A stretch of 51,766 nt of DNA, taken from positions 1 to 51,766 of the forward strand of contig CAKNKY010000015.1 in the NCBI GenBank assembly GCA_930987725.1. Direction: 5' to 3'. Within the stretch, counting starts at the first letter, position 1. Each line of letters begins with the position of its first letter. Below the pieces are notes generated by a model, which worked only from the letters and a program-made list of their open reading frames with translations, did not search any database and was not told the DNA's origin. Position numbers and translations under genes: made by a program. Below, piece after piece: positions 18,047-26,234 of this stretch. The DNA is from an uncultured Anaeromassilibacillus sp. (GTDB taxonomy: Bacteria > Bacillota > Clostridia > Oscillospirales > Acutalibacteraceae).

Positions 18047-18862
18047 ATGTCTGAAATCACACAGGCCAGGCGCGTGGTGGTGAAGGTGGGCACCTCCACG
18101 CTGACCTATGAAAACGGAAAGCTCAACCTGCGGCGCGTGGAATCGCTGTGCCGCGTGCTCAGCGACCTGCAGAACGGCGGGCGCGAGATCATCCTCGTCA
18201 CCTCGGGGGCGATCGGCGTGGGCATGGGCAAGCTCGGCCTGCATGAGCGCCCCTCCGAAACGGAAAAGAAACAGGCGCTCGCGGCGGTGGGCCAGTGCGA
18301 GCTCATGTTCATTTACGACAAGTTCTTCAGCGAATACAGCCGCACGGTGGCGCAGGTGCTGCTCACGGGCGGCGATGTGGACGATGAGCGCAGCCGCCGC
18401 AACGTGGTGAACACGTTCGAACAGCTCCTTCAAATGGGCGTGATTCCGATTGTGAACGAGAACGACACCGTGGGCACCGACGAACTCGTGGGCAGCCACA
18501 TCGGCGATAACGACACGCTCTCCGCCATCGTGGCGCAGCTCACGCAGGCCGACCTGCTCATCCTGCTCACAGACATCGACGGCCTCTACTCCGCCAACCC
18601 GCGCACCGATCCGGACGCCAGGCGCATCCCCTATGTGGCGGGCGTCACGGAGGACGTGATTGCGCTGGCCGGCGGGGCGGGCACGAACCGCGGCACCGGC
18701 GGCATGGCCACGAAGGTGCGCGCCGCCGCCCGCGTGAACCGCGGGGGCATCCCCTGCTGCGTGATGAGCGGGGCCAACCCGGAGAATCTTTACCGCCTGT
18801 TTGACGGCGAGCAGATCGGCACGGTGTTCGGCACGAAGCGTCCTTCGACACAGAAGGCGTGA
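18047..18862 (+). CDS. proB: Glutamate 5-kinase
   Basis: 271 residues, amino acid kinase fold: VVVKVGTSTLTYENGKL, LVTSGAIGVGMGKLGL, VNENDTVGTDEL, GDNDTLSAIVA and GTGGMATKVRAA. Makes gamma-glutamyl phosphate, the first step of proline synthesis and normally the step inhibited by proline. It stops after the kinase domain and lacks the C-terminal PUA domain of the roughly 365-residue enzymes; short forms are known elsewhere in Firmicutes. Start at MSEITQ with GGGAGG upstream. Confidence 0.95.
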   Translation: MSEITQARRVVVKVGTSTLTYENGKLNLRRVESLCRVLSDLQNGGREIILVTSGAIGVGMGKLGLHERPSETEKKQALAAVGQCELMFIYDKFFSEYSRTVAQVLLTGGDVDDERSRRNVVNTFEQLLQMGVIPIVNENDTVGTDELVGSHIGDNDTLSAIVAQLTQADLLILLTDIDGLYSANPRTDPDARRIPYVAGVTEDVIALAGGAGTNRGTGGMATKVRAAARVNRGGIPCCVMSGANPENLYRLFDGEQIGTVFGTKRPSTQKA

Positions 18863-18877
18863 CGGGCGGCCCGCGTG

Positions 18878-18886
18878 TGCTATAAT
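18878..18886 (+). promoter_or_regulatory. Extended -10 promoter of proA
   Basis: TGC followed by TATAAT (18881-18886), with only a weak -35 (GTGACG, 18859-18864, 16-nt spacer) overlapping the proB stop. Suggests separate expression of proA. Confidence 0.6.
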
Positions 18887-18933
18887 AAGGACGAGGCGGT
18901 CACTGCCTCGATTGTGGACAGGGAGGGTGTATC

Positions 18934-20187
18934 ATGACGGAACTGCAGCGAATGGGAGAGAAGGCGAAGGAGGCCGCGCGCTTCCTTGCCTGCGCGGGCG
19001 CGCGCAAGGACAAGGCGCTGCGCGCGATGGCAGACGCGCTCGTGGCGCACACGGAGCAGATCCTCGAAGCGAACCGCGAGGATCTGGAGGCTGCCCGCGC
19101 AAACGGCATGCGCGAGACGATGCTGGACCGGCTGGCATTGACGGAGCCGCGCATCGCCTCCATGGCAGAGGGCGTGCGGCAGGTGGCTGCGCAGGCCGAC
19201 CCGATCGGTGAGGTGGTGAGCGGCGGCGTGCGGCCGAACGGGATGCGCATCCGCCGCGTGCGCGTGCCGTTGGGCGTAGTGGGCATGATCTATGAATCGC
19301 GCCCGAACGTGACGGCGGACGCCGCGGCGCTGTGCCTGAAGGCTGGCAACGCCGTGATTCTGCGCGGCGGCAAGGAGGCCATCCGCAGCAACTGCGCCAT
19401 TCTGGACTGCATGGACGGGGCCGCCCGCGCGGCCGGCCTGCCGGAGGGCAGTCTGCAGCTCGTGCGCGACACCTCGCGCGCTTCCTCTGTGGAGATGATG
19501 GGCCTCACCGGCTATCTGGACGTGTTGATCCCGCGCGGCGGGGCCGGGCTGATCCGCTCCGTGGTGGAGAACTCCCGCGTGCCCGTGATCGAGACGGGCG
19601 TGGGCAACTGCCACCTCTACCTCGACGAGACGGCCGACGGCGACATGGCCGAGGCCATCGCCGTGAACGGCAAAACGCAGCGGCCCTCCGTGTGCAACGC
19701 GCTGGAGAAGCTGCTTGTCCACGAGAAGGCCGCGCCGGAGCTGCTGCCGCGCGTCGCCCGGGCGCTCACCGCGCGCGGCGTGGAGCTGCGCGCCGACCCG
19801 CGCGCCCTCGCCATCCTGCAGGAGGCGGGTATCCCCGCCGTGCCGGCCTGCGACGAGGACTGGGACACCGAATACCTCGACCTCATCATGGGCGTGCGCG
19901 TCGTGCGCGGCCTCGACGAAGCGATCAACCACATCTCCGCGCACACGAGCGGCCACAGCGAGTGCATCGTGACGAACGACTACCGCAGCGCCAACCGCTT
20001 CACATCGGAGATCGACGCCGCGGCCGTGTATGTGAACTGCTCCACCCGCTTCACGGACGGCGGCGAGTTCGGGCTGGGCGCGGAGATCGGCATCTCCACG
20101 CAGAAGCTTCACGCCCGCGGCCCGATGGGCGTGAACGAGCTGACTTCCACCAAATTCATCATTGAGGGCGACGGGCAGATCCGCTGA
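18934..20187 (+). CDS. proA: Glutamate-5-semialdehyde dehydrogenase
   Basis: 417 residues, aldehyde dehydrogenase superfamily: VPLGVVGMIYESRPNVTADA, GGKEAIRSN, GVGNCHLYLDE (near the catalytic Cys), NGKTQRPSVCNALEKLLV and EFGLGAEIGISTQK. Reduces gamma-glutamyl phosphate to the semialdehyde. GGGAGGG precedes the ATG. Follows proB, as usual. Confidence 0.97.
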   Translation: MTELQRMGEKAKEAARFLACAGARKDKALRAMADALVAHTEQILEANREDLEAARANGMRETMLDRLALTEPRIASMAEGVRQVAAQADPIGEVVSGGVRPNGMRIRRVRVPLGVVGMIYESRPNVTADAAALCLKAGNAVILRGGKEAIRSNCAILDCMDGAARAAGLPEGSLQLVRDTSRASSVEMMGLTGYLDVLIPRGGAGLIRSVVENSRVPVIETGVGNCHLYLDETADGDMAEAIAVNGKTQRPSVCNALEKLLVHEKAAPELLPRVARALTARGVELRADPRALAILQEAGIPAVPACDEDWDTEYLDLIMGVRVVRGLDEAINHISAHTSGHSECIVTNDYRSANRFTSEIDAAAVYVNCSTRFTDGGEFGLGAEIGISTQKLHARGPMGVNELTSTKFIIEGDGQIR

Positions 20188-20219
20188 CGCGCCCTGATTC
20201 GGAAGGGGACCACGCGAAC

Positions 20220-21113
20220 ATGGCAACACAGAAGAAACGCAACAAGGGAAAACCCGCCGCGTTTTCGGCGGATTACCGCCGCGGCACGGAGAACCCCGTG
20301 CAGGACCGCGACGACACGGAGCTGGACGACTTCCTGCCGGAAGGGGAAACGCTGCCCGCCGGGGACGAAGCGCTTGAAAAACACGGCGCGCCCCGGCCGG
20401 AGCCGGAGGAACCGGAATCCCCTGCGCCGGCGCCCCTGCCGCGCACGGCCCGGCGCCGCGGCCGCCGCCGCTACGGCATTGCCCTGGGCGCGGCGGTGCT
20501 GCTGCTGGCGCTCGTGGGCGTGGTCTCGCTGGCGGGGCTGCTCGGCTCGCAGATCTACCGCCGCGCCACGGACGACTCCGCCCTGCGCGCCTACGACACG
20601 CAGCTGTCCTGCATCGTCATGCTCGATCCCGAGCCGTTCGAGTCGATCGAATCGGCCGACCCGCTCTTCGTGCAGAACGCCGCGCTGTGGAAATCGATCC
20701 TCGAAAAGCGCGCCGAGTGGACCGGCTACGACGACAACGGCCTGGCCGTCATCCCGCTGGGCGTGGTGGCCGCCTCCGCGCAGGAGCTTTTCGGGCCGGA
20801 CTGCGCGCTGAGCCCCTCCAACCCCTCGGAGGAGACGTTCTACACGTATGACACGGTGGGAAACGCCTACCACGTCTCCGTGTTCAGCGCGGACAGCGCG
20901 CTCACCCCCTACACGCTCTCGAGCCGGAAGGAAAACGGCGACACCGTGCTCACCGTGGGCTATGTGCTGCCCACCGACCCGTGGCGCACGGAGGAGGGCT
21001 CCTCCGGCACGCCGGATGAGCCCTCCCCGCAGAAAGTGATGGAATACGTGATGAAAACCAACCCGGAAACGGGCGCGGAATACGTGAGCGCCATCCGCGA
21101 GCCCGCCTCGTGA
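20220..21113 (+). CDS. Unknown single-pass membrane protein
   Basis: 297 residues, family not recognised. Residues 1-75 are polar, acidic and Pro/Glu-rich; an Arg-rich patch (76-84) precedes one transmembrane helix (about 85-110), so the N-terminus should be cytoplasmic. Residues 115-297 form an external domain with YDTQLSCIVMLDPEPFESIESAD and a YTYDTVGNAYHVSVFSADS segment, containing one Cys. It starts 32 nt after proA and may be co-transcribed, but no link to proline is evident. Its stop lies 4 nt from that of the convergent small gene. Confidence 0.75.
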   Translation: MATQKKRNKGKPAAFSADYRRGTENPVQDRDDTELDDFLPEGETLPAGDEALEKHGAPRPEPEEPESPAPAPLPRTARRRGRRRYGIALGAAVLLLALVGVVSLAGLLGSQIYRRATDDSALRAYDTQLSCIVMLDPEPFESIESADPLFVQNAALWKSILEKRAEWTGYDDNGLAVIPLGVVAASAQELFGPDCALSPSNPSEETFYTYDTVGNAYHVSVFSADSALTPYTLSSRKENGDTVLTVGYVLPTDPWRTEEGSSGTPDEPSPQKVMEYVMKTNPETGAEYVSAIREPAS

Positions 21114-21117
21114 CGCC

Positions 21118-21501
21118 TCACGGCGTGAGCGCCAGATAGAGCAGCGCCATGAGCAGCGAAGGGTCCTGATTTTCCTCGAGCATGAGGAGCAGAAGCAGCA
21201 GAATCAGCGTGCGGTCCTCCTGTTCAAAGAGCAGGCGGGCCACATCCGGCGGCAGGCTCTGCGCGGCGGGCTGCCCGGAGGCGGGCGGTCCGCCGTTCTG
21301 CTCCGGCCGGCGCTCCTGCGCAGGCTCCTCCTGCCGGGGACGCCCCTCCTGGCGGCCCTGCGCGGGCGGCTGGTTCTGCGGCTGGTTCTGGCCTCCGTTC
21401 CCGGCGGCGCCGTTTGCCGCCATCTGCGCGCGCGACTGCATTTCCCGCACGCGGCGCACGGCCTCCTGCTGCAGCCGGTGCAATTCCTGTTCCTGCGGCA
21501 T
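21118..21501 (-). CDS. Unknown small Gln/Pro-rich protein
   Basis: 127 residues, not recognised. An N-terminal amphipathic helix (QEQELHRLQQEAVRRVREM), a Gln/Pro/Gly/Arg-rich linker (about 33-85), then a leucine-rich C-terminus with LILLLLLLMLEENQDPSLLM that could embed in membrane or pack as a helix. Last gene of a three-gene minus-strand set; 18 nt after the preceding stop, with an A/G-rich ribosome site. Confidence 0.65.
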   Translation of the reverse strand: MPQEQELHRLQQEAVRRVREMQSRAQMAANGAAGNGGQNQPQNQPPAQGRQEGRPRQEEPAQERRPEQNGGPPASGQPAAQSLPPDVARLLFEQEDRTLILLLLLLMLEENQDPSLLMALLYLALTP

Positions 21502-21519
21502 ACGCTTTCCCCCTTTTTT

Positions 21520-21900
21520 TTACAACAGGCCGCTGCCCCGCAGCAGCGGCAGCACGCGCATAAACTGGATCAGCCGCACGGCCGCGTCGAGCCGCTGCCG
21601 CCGCGCGGGCGAGAGCAGCGGCCGCAGCGCGTGCAGCAGGCGCGTGGCGTCCGTCTCCTGGTGCAGGCCGGAGAGCAGCGGCGCCATGCGCAGCAGCGGC
21701 TCCCCCTCCTGCCTGTTTCCGAGCAGGCCGGAAAGCGCCGAGAGCAGGCCCTCGCCCTCCGGCTGCGGGGCGGGCTGCTGCTGCGCGGGCTGCTGCGCCT
21801 GCCCGCCGCCCAGCGAGGCCGCCAAACTCTGCAGCTGGGCAAGCGCCTCCGGGTTCTGCAGCAGGCTGTTGAGCCGTTCGCTCAGGTTTTCCATGGGCAT
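21520..21900 (-). CDS. Unknown small protein with ENLSERLNSLL N-terminus
   Basis: 126 residues. N-terminal helical motif LSERLNSLLQNPEALAQLQSLAASLG, a Gln/Pro-rich linker, then ALSGLLGNRQEGEPLLRMAPLL and a C-terminal helix with ARRQRLDAAVRLIQFMRVLPLL. I have seen short clostridial hypothetical proteins with this N-terminal pattern but cannot assign a function. GAGGGGG lies 7 nt before the ATG. Architecture (helix, low-complexity linker, helix) matches the following gene. Confidence 0.65.
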   Translation of the reverse strand: MPMENLSERLNSLLQNPEALAQLQSLAASLGGGQAQQPAQQQPAPQPEGEGLLSALSGLLGNRQEGEPLLRMAPLLSGLHQETDATRLLHALRPLLSPARRQRLDAAVRLIQFMRVLPLLRGSGLL

Positions 21901-21913
21901 GGCGCGCGCCCCC

Positions 21914-22090
21914 TCACTTGCCGAACAGCCGCTTCATCAGTTCGCGGGCCTGCGGTGTGCTCAGCAGCTTCTGCTGCGCCTCCCTGTCGGCCAGGATGCG
22001 GCGCAGGGATTCCTCGTCCTCTGCGCTGAGCTGGCTGCGGAGCTGCTCGAGCAAAGCGCGGCGGTCCGCGTCGGAGCGGATTTCTTTCAT
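21914..22090 (-). CDS. Unknown 58-residue protein
   Basis: Starts MKEIRSDADRRALLEQLRSQ and ends QARELMKRLFGK: wholly helical, charged, with no hydrophobic segment. Not recognised. First gene of the three-gene set, 13 nt ahead of the next. The ribosome site is weak (AAAGGCGTG). Codon composition matches its neighbours, which supports it as real. Confidence 0.6.
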   Translation of the reverse strand: MKEIRSDADRRALLEQLRSQLSAEDEESLRRILADREAQQKLLSTPQARELMKRLFGK

Positions 22091-22226
22091 AATGCTTCAC
22101 GCCTTTCCCGTTTTCATTCGGGGCGCGGCCCCGTGTGGAAACGCCGCCTGCTCCGGCTGGGCCGGGGCGGCGCTGTTTTAACTGTATGCGGGATGTCCCC
22201 GCTCTATGCGATTGGAGGAATCTTTC

Positions 22227-22694
22227 ATGAGGATTCTCGTGGTCTCTGACACGCACCACGATGCGTTCGCGCTGCGCGCCGCCATCCGCCGCCAGCCGAA
22301 AGCCGAGGTCGTCATCCATCTGGGAGACGGCGAGGAGGAGGCCGCCCTGGCCCGGGCGGAATTCCCCGAAAAAATGTTTCTGCAGGTGCGCGGCAACTGC
22401 GACTGGGGCTCCATGCTGCCGAGCGTGGGCGAAATCACGCTCGAGGGCAAGCGTATTTTTTATACGCATGGTCATGTTTATAATGTAAAATACGGATTGT
22501 ATCAGATTGTGTGCGCAGCCCGGGAGCGGAAGGCGGACATTCTGCTCTTCGGCCACACGCACAACGCCCTGCAGGAATACGACGAAGGGCTCTACATTCT
22601 GAACCCCGGCACGCTGCACGGCAGCGAGGGCACGTTCGGGATTGTGGACATCACGCCGGCCGGCATCGTGACGAACGTGCTGCGGGCCTTCTGA
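22227..22694 (+). CDS. YfcE/MJ0936-type metallophosphoesterase
   Basis: 155 residues. Metal motifs of calcineurin-like phosphodiesterases: VVSDTHHD, HLGDGEEE, VRGNCDW, YTHGHVYN and FGHTHNA, ending NPGTLHGSEGTFGIVDI. The family hydrolyses phosphodiesters in vitro; its physiological substrate is unclear. Start at MRILVV with GGAGG 8 nt upstream. Confidence 0.9.
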   Translation: MRILVVSDTHHDAFALRAAIRRQPKAEVVIHLGDGEEEAALARAEFPEKMFLQVRGNCDWGSMLPSVGEITLEGKRIFYTHGHVYNVKYGLYQIVCAARERKADILLFGHTHNALQEYDEGLYILNPGTLHGSEGTFGIVDITPAGIVTNVLRAF

Positions 22695-22728
22695 GCGGAA
22701 TACTTTTCCAAAAACTTTGGGCGGCAAA

Positions 22729-22757
22729 TTGACATCTCCTGCTGCCGGTGGTAAGCT
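22729..22757 (+). promoter_or_regulatory. Promoter of the phosphosugar mutase gene
   Basis: TTGACA (22729-22734), 17 nt, TAAGCT (22752-22757): perfect -35, weak -10. Confidence 0.6.
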
Positions 22758-22828
22758 AGAAGGGAAAGGATCTCCCCCGGCCGCTGCGCCGCGGGGCGGT
22801 TCGATTTCGGAAAAGGAGTGTGGATTGG

Positions 22829-24526
22829 ATGACGGAATATGAGAGATGGCTTGCCCAGCCCCTGGAGGACAAGGAGCTGACGGCCGAGCTGGAATCCATC
22901 CGTGGGGATGAGGAAGCCATCAACGACCGGTTTTATCAGGATCTGGCTTTCGGCACGGCAGGCCTGCGCGGCGTGCTCGGCGCCGGAACAAACCGCATGA
23001 ACATCTATACCGTGCGCAAGGCGACGCAGGGCATCGCCAACTACCTGAACAAGCACGGCTCCGGCGCGAGCGTGGCCATTGCGTACGACAGCCGCATCAA
23101 CTCGGAGCTTTTCGCGAAGGAGACGGCCGCCGTGTTCGCGGCAAACGGGATTCACGCCCACCTTTACCCCCGCCTGAGCCCGACCCCCACGCTTTCGTTC
23201 GCCGTGCGCTACCTCAAGTGCGACGCCGGCGTGTGCATCACGGCCAGCCACAACCCGGCCAAGTACAACGGCTACAAGGCATACGGCAGCGACGGCTGCC
23301 AGATCACCTCCGAGATGGCGAACGACGTTTCCGCCGAGATTGCCGCCACCGACATTTTCGACGGCGTGAAGGTGATGCCGTTTGACGCCGGCATGAAGGA
23401 GGGCCTGATCTCCTACATTCCCGACCGCGTGATGGACGCCTTCCTGCAGGCCGTGAAAGCGCAGAGCATGATCGACGAGCCCTGCAAGGGGCTGAAGGTT
23501 GTGTATACGCCGCTCAACGGCACGGGCCTCATCCCCGTGACGCGCATCCTCGACATGATCGGCGTGGACGACGTGACGGTGGTGCCGGAGCAGGCCCAGC
23601 CGGACGGCAACTTCACCACCTGCCCCTTCCCGAACCCGGAGATCCGCGAGGCGCTGCAGAAGGGCCTCGACCTGTGCGAGCAGGTGCACCCGGATCTGCT
23701 GCTGGCCACCGACCCGGACGCCGACCGCTGCGGCATTGCCGTGAAGCAGAACGGCGCCTACCGCCTGATGACGGGCAACGAGGTGGGTGTGCTGCTGCTG
23801 GACTTCATCGCGCGCCGCCGCACGGAGCGCGGCGACATGCCGAAGGACCCGATCGCCGTGACGACGATTGTGAGCACCGACATGGCCACCCCCGTGGCGG
23901 AGCATTACGGCGCCACATGCGTGCGCATCCTGACGGGCTTCAAGTACATCGGCGACCAGATCGCCCTGCTCGAGGAAAAGGGCGAGGAGGACCGCTTCCT
24001 GCTCGGCTTTGAGGAGAGCTATGGCTATCTTTCCGGCGGCTATGTGCGCGACAAGGACGCCGTGGACGCGAGCATGCTGATCTGCCAGATGGCGTGGTAC
24101 TACAAGCAGAAGGGCATGACGCTGGCCGACGCGATGGACGCGCTCTATGAGCAGTACGGCTATTACAAGAATGAGGTCGAGAACTTCGGCTTCGAGGGCG
24201 AGGACGGCATGAAGGCCATGGCGAACATCATGGACTCCCTGCGCGCGCAGGCCCCGGCCGAGATCGCCGGCTGGAAGGTGACGGGCTGGAGCGACTACGA
24301 GCAGTCCGTGCGCTGCGAGGGCGGAGAGAAATCGGCCATCACGCTGCCGAAGTCGAACGTGCTCGAATACCGGCTGGAAAACGGCGCGAAGATCATCGTG
24401 CGCCCCTCCGGCACGGAGCCGAAGATCAAGGTGTATCTCTCCGGCAAGGGCGCGACGCCGCAGGAGAGCGCCGGCGTCATCGACGCGCTGCGCCGCGAGA
24501 CGAAGCCGCTGCTGGGCATCGCCTGA
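22829..24526 (+). CDS. pgcA: Phosphoglucomutase/phosphomannomutase (PgcA type)
   Basis: 565 residues. Alpha-phosphohexomutase signatures in order: FGTAGLRGVLG, catalytic phosphoserine loop TASHNPAKYNGYK, metal loop DPDADRCGI, sugar loop GFEESYGYLSG and phosphate loop RPSGTEPKIKVYL. Interconverts glucose 1- and 6-phosphate for glycogen, UDP-glucose and envelope glycolipid synthesis. ATG 22829 was preferred because the GTG at 22820 is only 1 nt from AAGGAG. Confidence 0.93.
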   Translation: MTEYERWLAQPLEDKELTAELESIRGDEEAINDRFYQDLAFGTAGLRGVLGAGTNRMNIYTVRKATQGIANYLNKHGSGASVAIAYDSRINSELFAKETAAVFAANGIHAHLYPRLSPTPTLSFAVRYLKCDAGVCITASHNPAKYNGYKAYGSDGCQITSEMANDVSAEIAATDIFDGVKVMPFDAGMKEGLISYIPDRVMDAFLQAVKAQSMIDEPCKGLKVVYTPLNGTGLIPVTRILDMIGVDDVTVVPEQAQPDGNFTTCPFPNPEIREALQKGLDLCEQVHPDLLLATDPDADRCGIAVKQNGAYRLMTGNEVGVLLLDFIARRRTERGDMPKDPIAVTTIVSTDMATPVAEHYGATCVRILTGFKYIGDQIALLEEKGEEDRFLLGFEESYGYLSGGYVRDKDAVDASMLICQMAWYYKQKGMTLADAMDALYEQYGYYKNEVENFGFEGEDGMKAMANIMDSLRAQAPAEIAGWKVTGWSDYEQSVRCEGGEKSAITLPKSNVLEYRLENGAKIIVRPSGTEPKIKVYLSGKGATPQESAGVIDALRRETKPLLGIA

Positions 24527-24549
24527 GCATCTGTTTTCTCTGACATGTG

Positions 24550-24589
24550 ACCGGCGCGGCCGGGCTGTAAAGGCCCCGGCCGCGCCGGT
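24550..24589 (+). terminator. Terminator after pgcA
   Basis: A 15-bp perfect stem, ACCGGCGCGGCCGGG (24550-24564) with 24575-24589, followed by TTCTG. Short T-run. Confidence 0.65.
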
Positions 24590-24698
24590 TTCTGCGTCCC
24601 CCTGCGCGCGGGAACCGGCCGCGCAAAGGCTGTTTTGACTGAGAACCGCGCGAAAAAAGTCATTTTTTTCACAGGTTTTTAGAATTTGCGCCGGAGGA

Positions 24699-24728
24699 TT
24701 GCAAGCGAAGGTAAAGATCGTGTAAAAT
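24699..24728 (+). promoter_or_regulatory. Promoter of the PRPP synthetase gene
   Basis: TTGCAA (24699-24704), 18 nt, TAAAAT (24723-24728). Confidence 0.65.
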
Positions 24729-24758
24729 GAGGATACGACTTTGAAAGGAGTGGTATCG

Positions 24759-25919
24759 GTGGAGCATATGGACGCTCAGGCGGTATTCCATATGGGCAGG
24801 CGCACGGCTGCGCTGGGCCTCATCGTATCGGAGGGCGCGCGCGAGCTGGGAGAAAAGGTCAACGGCCACCTGGTGCGCATGGCAGCCAACAGCCCGGAAG
24901 AAAAGGAGACATTCGTGATTGAGAGCGAATGCCCGCGCTTCTCCTCCGGCGACGGCAAGGGCCTAATCCGCGACACGGTGCGCGGCATGGATCTCTACCT
25001 GCTTGTGGACGTGGGCAACTACCACTGCACCTACAACATGTTCGGCCACCAGAACCTCATGAGCCCGGACGATCATTTCCAGGATCTCAAGCGGCTCATT
25101 CAGGCGGTGGGCGGCAAGGCACACCGCCTCACGGTGATCATGCCCATCCTGTTCGGCGGGCGGCAGCACCGCCGCAATTACCGCGAAAGCCTGGACTGCG
25201 CCGTGGCCCTGCAGGAGCTGCAGTCCATGGGCGTTTCCAATGTGATCAGCTTCGACGCGCACGACCCGCGCGTGCAGAATGCCACTCCTCTGATGGGCTT
25301 CGACAACGTAATGCCCACCTATCAGGTGCTCAAGGCACTCATCAACCAGGTGCCGGAGCTCAAGCTGGACTGGGACAACTTCATGGTGGTGAGCCCGGAC
25401 GAGGGCGCCATGAGCCGCAACATGTATTACGCCTCCGTGCTGGGCGTGAACCTGGGCATGTTCTACAAGCGGCGCGATTACTCCCGCGTGGTGAACGGCC
25501 GCAACCCCATTGTGGCGCATGAATACCTGGGCGATTCCGTGGAGGGCAAGGATGTGTTCATCGCGGACGACATCATCTCCTCCGGCGAGTCGATGCTCGA
25601 CATCGGCTATGAGCTGAAAAAGCGCAAGGCGCGCCGCATCTTCTGCTACGCGACCTATCCCATTTTCACCAACGGCCTCGACCGCTTCGACGAGGCGTAT
25701 GAGCGCGGCGTGATCACCGGCGTGCTGGGCTCCAACCTGACCTACCGCACCGAGGATCTGCGCAGCCGCGAATGGTTCTATGAGGTGGACTGCAGCAAGT
25801 ACATCGCCTACCTCATCGCGGCGCTGAACCACGACATGTCGATGAGCTCCCTCATCGATCCGCACGAGAAAATCGAAAACCTGCTCATCCAGCACGGCTT
25901 CAAGCAGCCGCGCCCTTGA
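24759..25919 (+). CDS. Ribose-phosphate pyrophosphokinase, long atypical form
   Basis: 386 residues versus about 315 for standard Prs. Prs-like blocks appear in order: VMPILFGGRQHRRNYRESLDC, the ISFDAHDPRVQNA region (usually DLHxxQxQGFF) and MVVSPDEGAMSR. The PRPP loop is VFIADDIISSGESMLD, where the usual sequence is close to DDxIDTAGT. A C-terminal extension follows. The family makes PRPP from ribose 5-phosphate and ATP. GTG 24759 was chosen for GGAG spacing of 8; an ATG follows 9 nt later. Strong context for a kinase/phosphoribosyl fold; exact reaction is less certain. Confidence 0.8.
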   Translation: MEHMDAQAVFHMGRRTAALGLIVSEGARELGEKVNGHLVRMAANSPEEKETFVIESECPRFSSGDGKGLIRDTVRGMDLYLLVDVGNYHCTYNMFGHQNLMSPDDHFQDLKRLIQAVGGKAHRLTVIMPILFGGRQHRRNYRESLDCAVALQELQSMGVSNVISFDAHDPRVQNATPLMGFDNVMPTYQVLKALINQVPELKLDWDNFMVVSPDEGAMSRNMYYASVLGVNLGMFYKRRDYSRVVNGRNPIVAHEYLGDSVEGKDVFIADDIISSGESMLDIGYELKKRKARRIFCYATYPIFTNGLDRFDEAYERGVITGVLGSNLTYRTEDLRSREWFYEVDCSKYIAYLIAALNHDMSMSSLIDPHEKIENLLIQHGFKQPRP

Positions 25920-25930
25920 GCGTGAAACGG

Positions 25931-25964
25931 AAACGGCAGGCTTTACAAGCCCGCCGTTTTGTGT
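25931..25964 (+). terminator. Terminator of the PRPP synthetase gene
   Basis: AAACGGC (25931-25937) with GCCGTTT (25953-25959) and GGCTT (25939-25943) with AAGCC (25947-25951), then TTTTGTG. The -35 of the next promoter lies in its loop. Confidence 0.75.
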
Positions 25965-25970
25965 TATGCT
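25942..25970 (+). promoter_or_regulatory. Promoter of the cobalamin uptake operon
   Basis: TTTACA (25942-25947), 17 nt, TATGCT (25965-25970). Embedded in the preceding terminator. Transcript predicted from about 25977. Confidence 0.7.
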
Positions 25971-25984
25971 AATCGACGACAAAA

Positions 25985-26125
25985 CAGAACGACAACGCCG
26001 GGCGTATTCGGGGAAGTCAGGTGAAATGCCTGCGCGGTCCCGCCACCGTGATGGGCCTTCGGGCCATAAGCCGGGTCGCCGAGCCCGGCGGGCGCAGCCT
26101 TCACGATGTATGAAGCCCTGCCGCT
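25985..26125 (+). ncRNA. Cobalamin riboswitch
   Basis: Conserved core visible: GGGGAAGTCAGGTGAAATGCC, then GCGCGGTCCCGCCACCGTGATG, a GGGCC-TTC-GGCC stem, and the B12-box-like ATAAGCCGGGTCGCC. These match the cobalamin aptamer consensus. It lies directly before a BtuFCD-type importer, so adenosyl- or other cobalamin probably represses the operon. Edges are approximate. Confidence 0.92.
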
Positions 26126-26171
26126 TTTTCAATCCGTTCCCGCGCGTGCACGCGGGGGCTTTGAAGCTGCG

Positions 26172-26207
26172 CCGCGTTTTCCTGCCGGAAAACGCGGTTT
26201 TTGTTTT
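26172..26207 (+). terminator. Riboswitch expression-platform terminator
   Basis: CCGCGTTTTC (26172-26181) pairs with GAAAACGCGG (26188-26197), then TTTTTGTTTT. A competing stem CCCGC/GCGGG lies just upstream (about 26142-26159). Suggests control by transcription termination. Confidence 0.88.
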
Positions 26208-26234
26208 GAATTCTTGAAAAAGGATGATTTGCCC

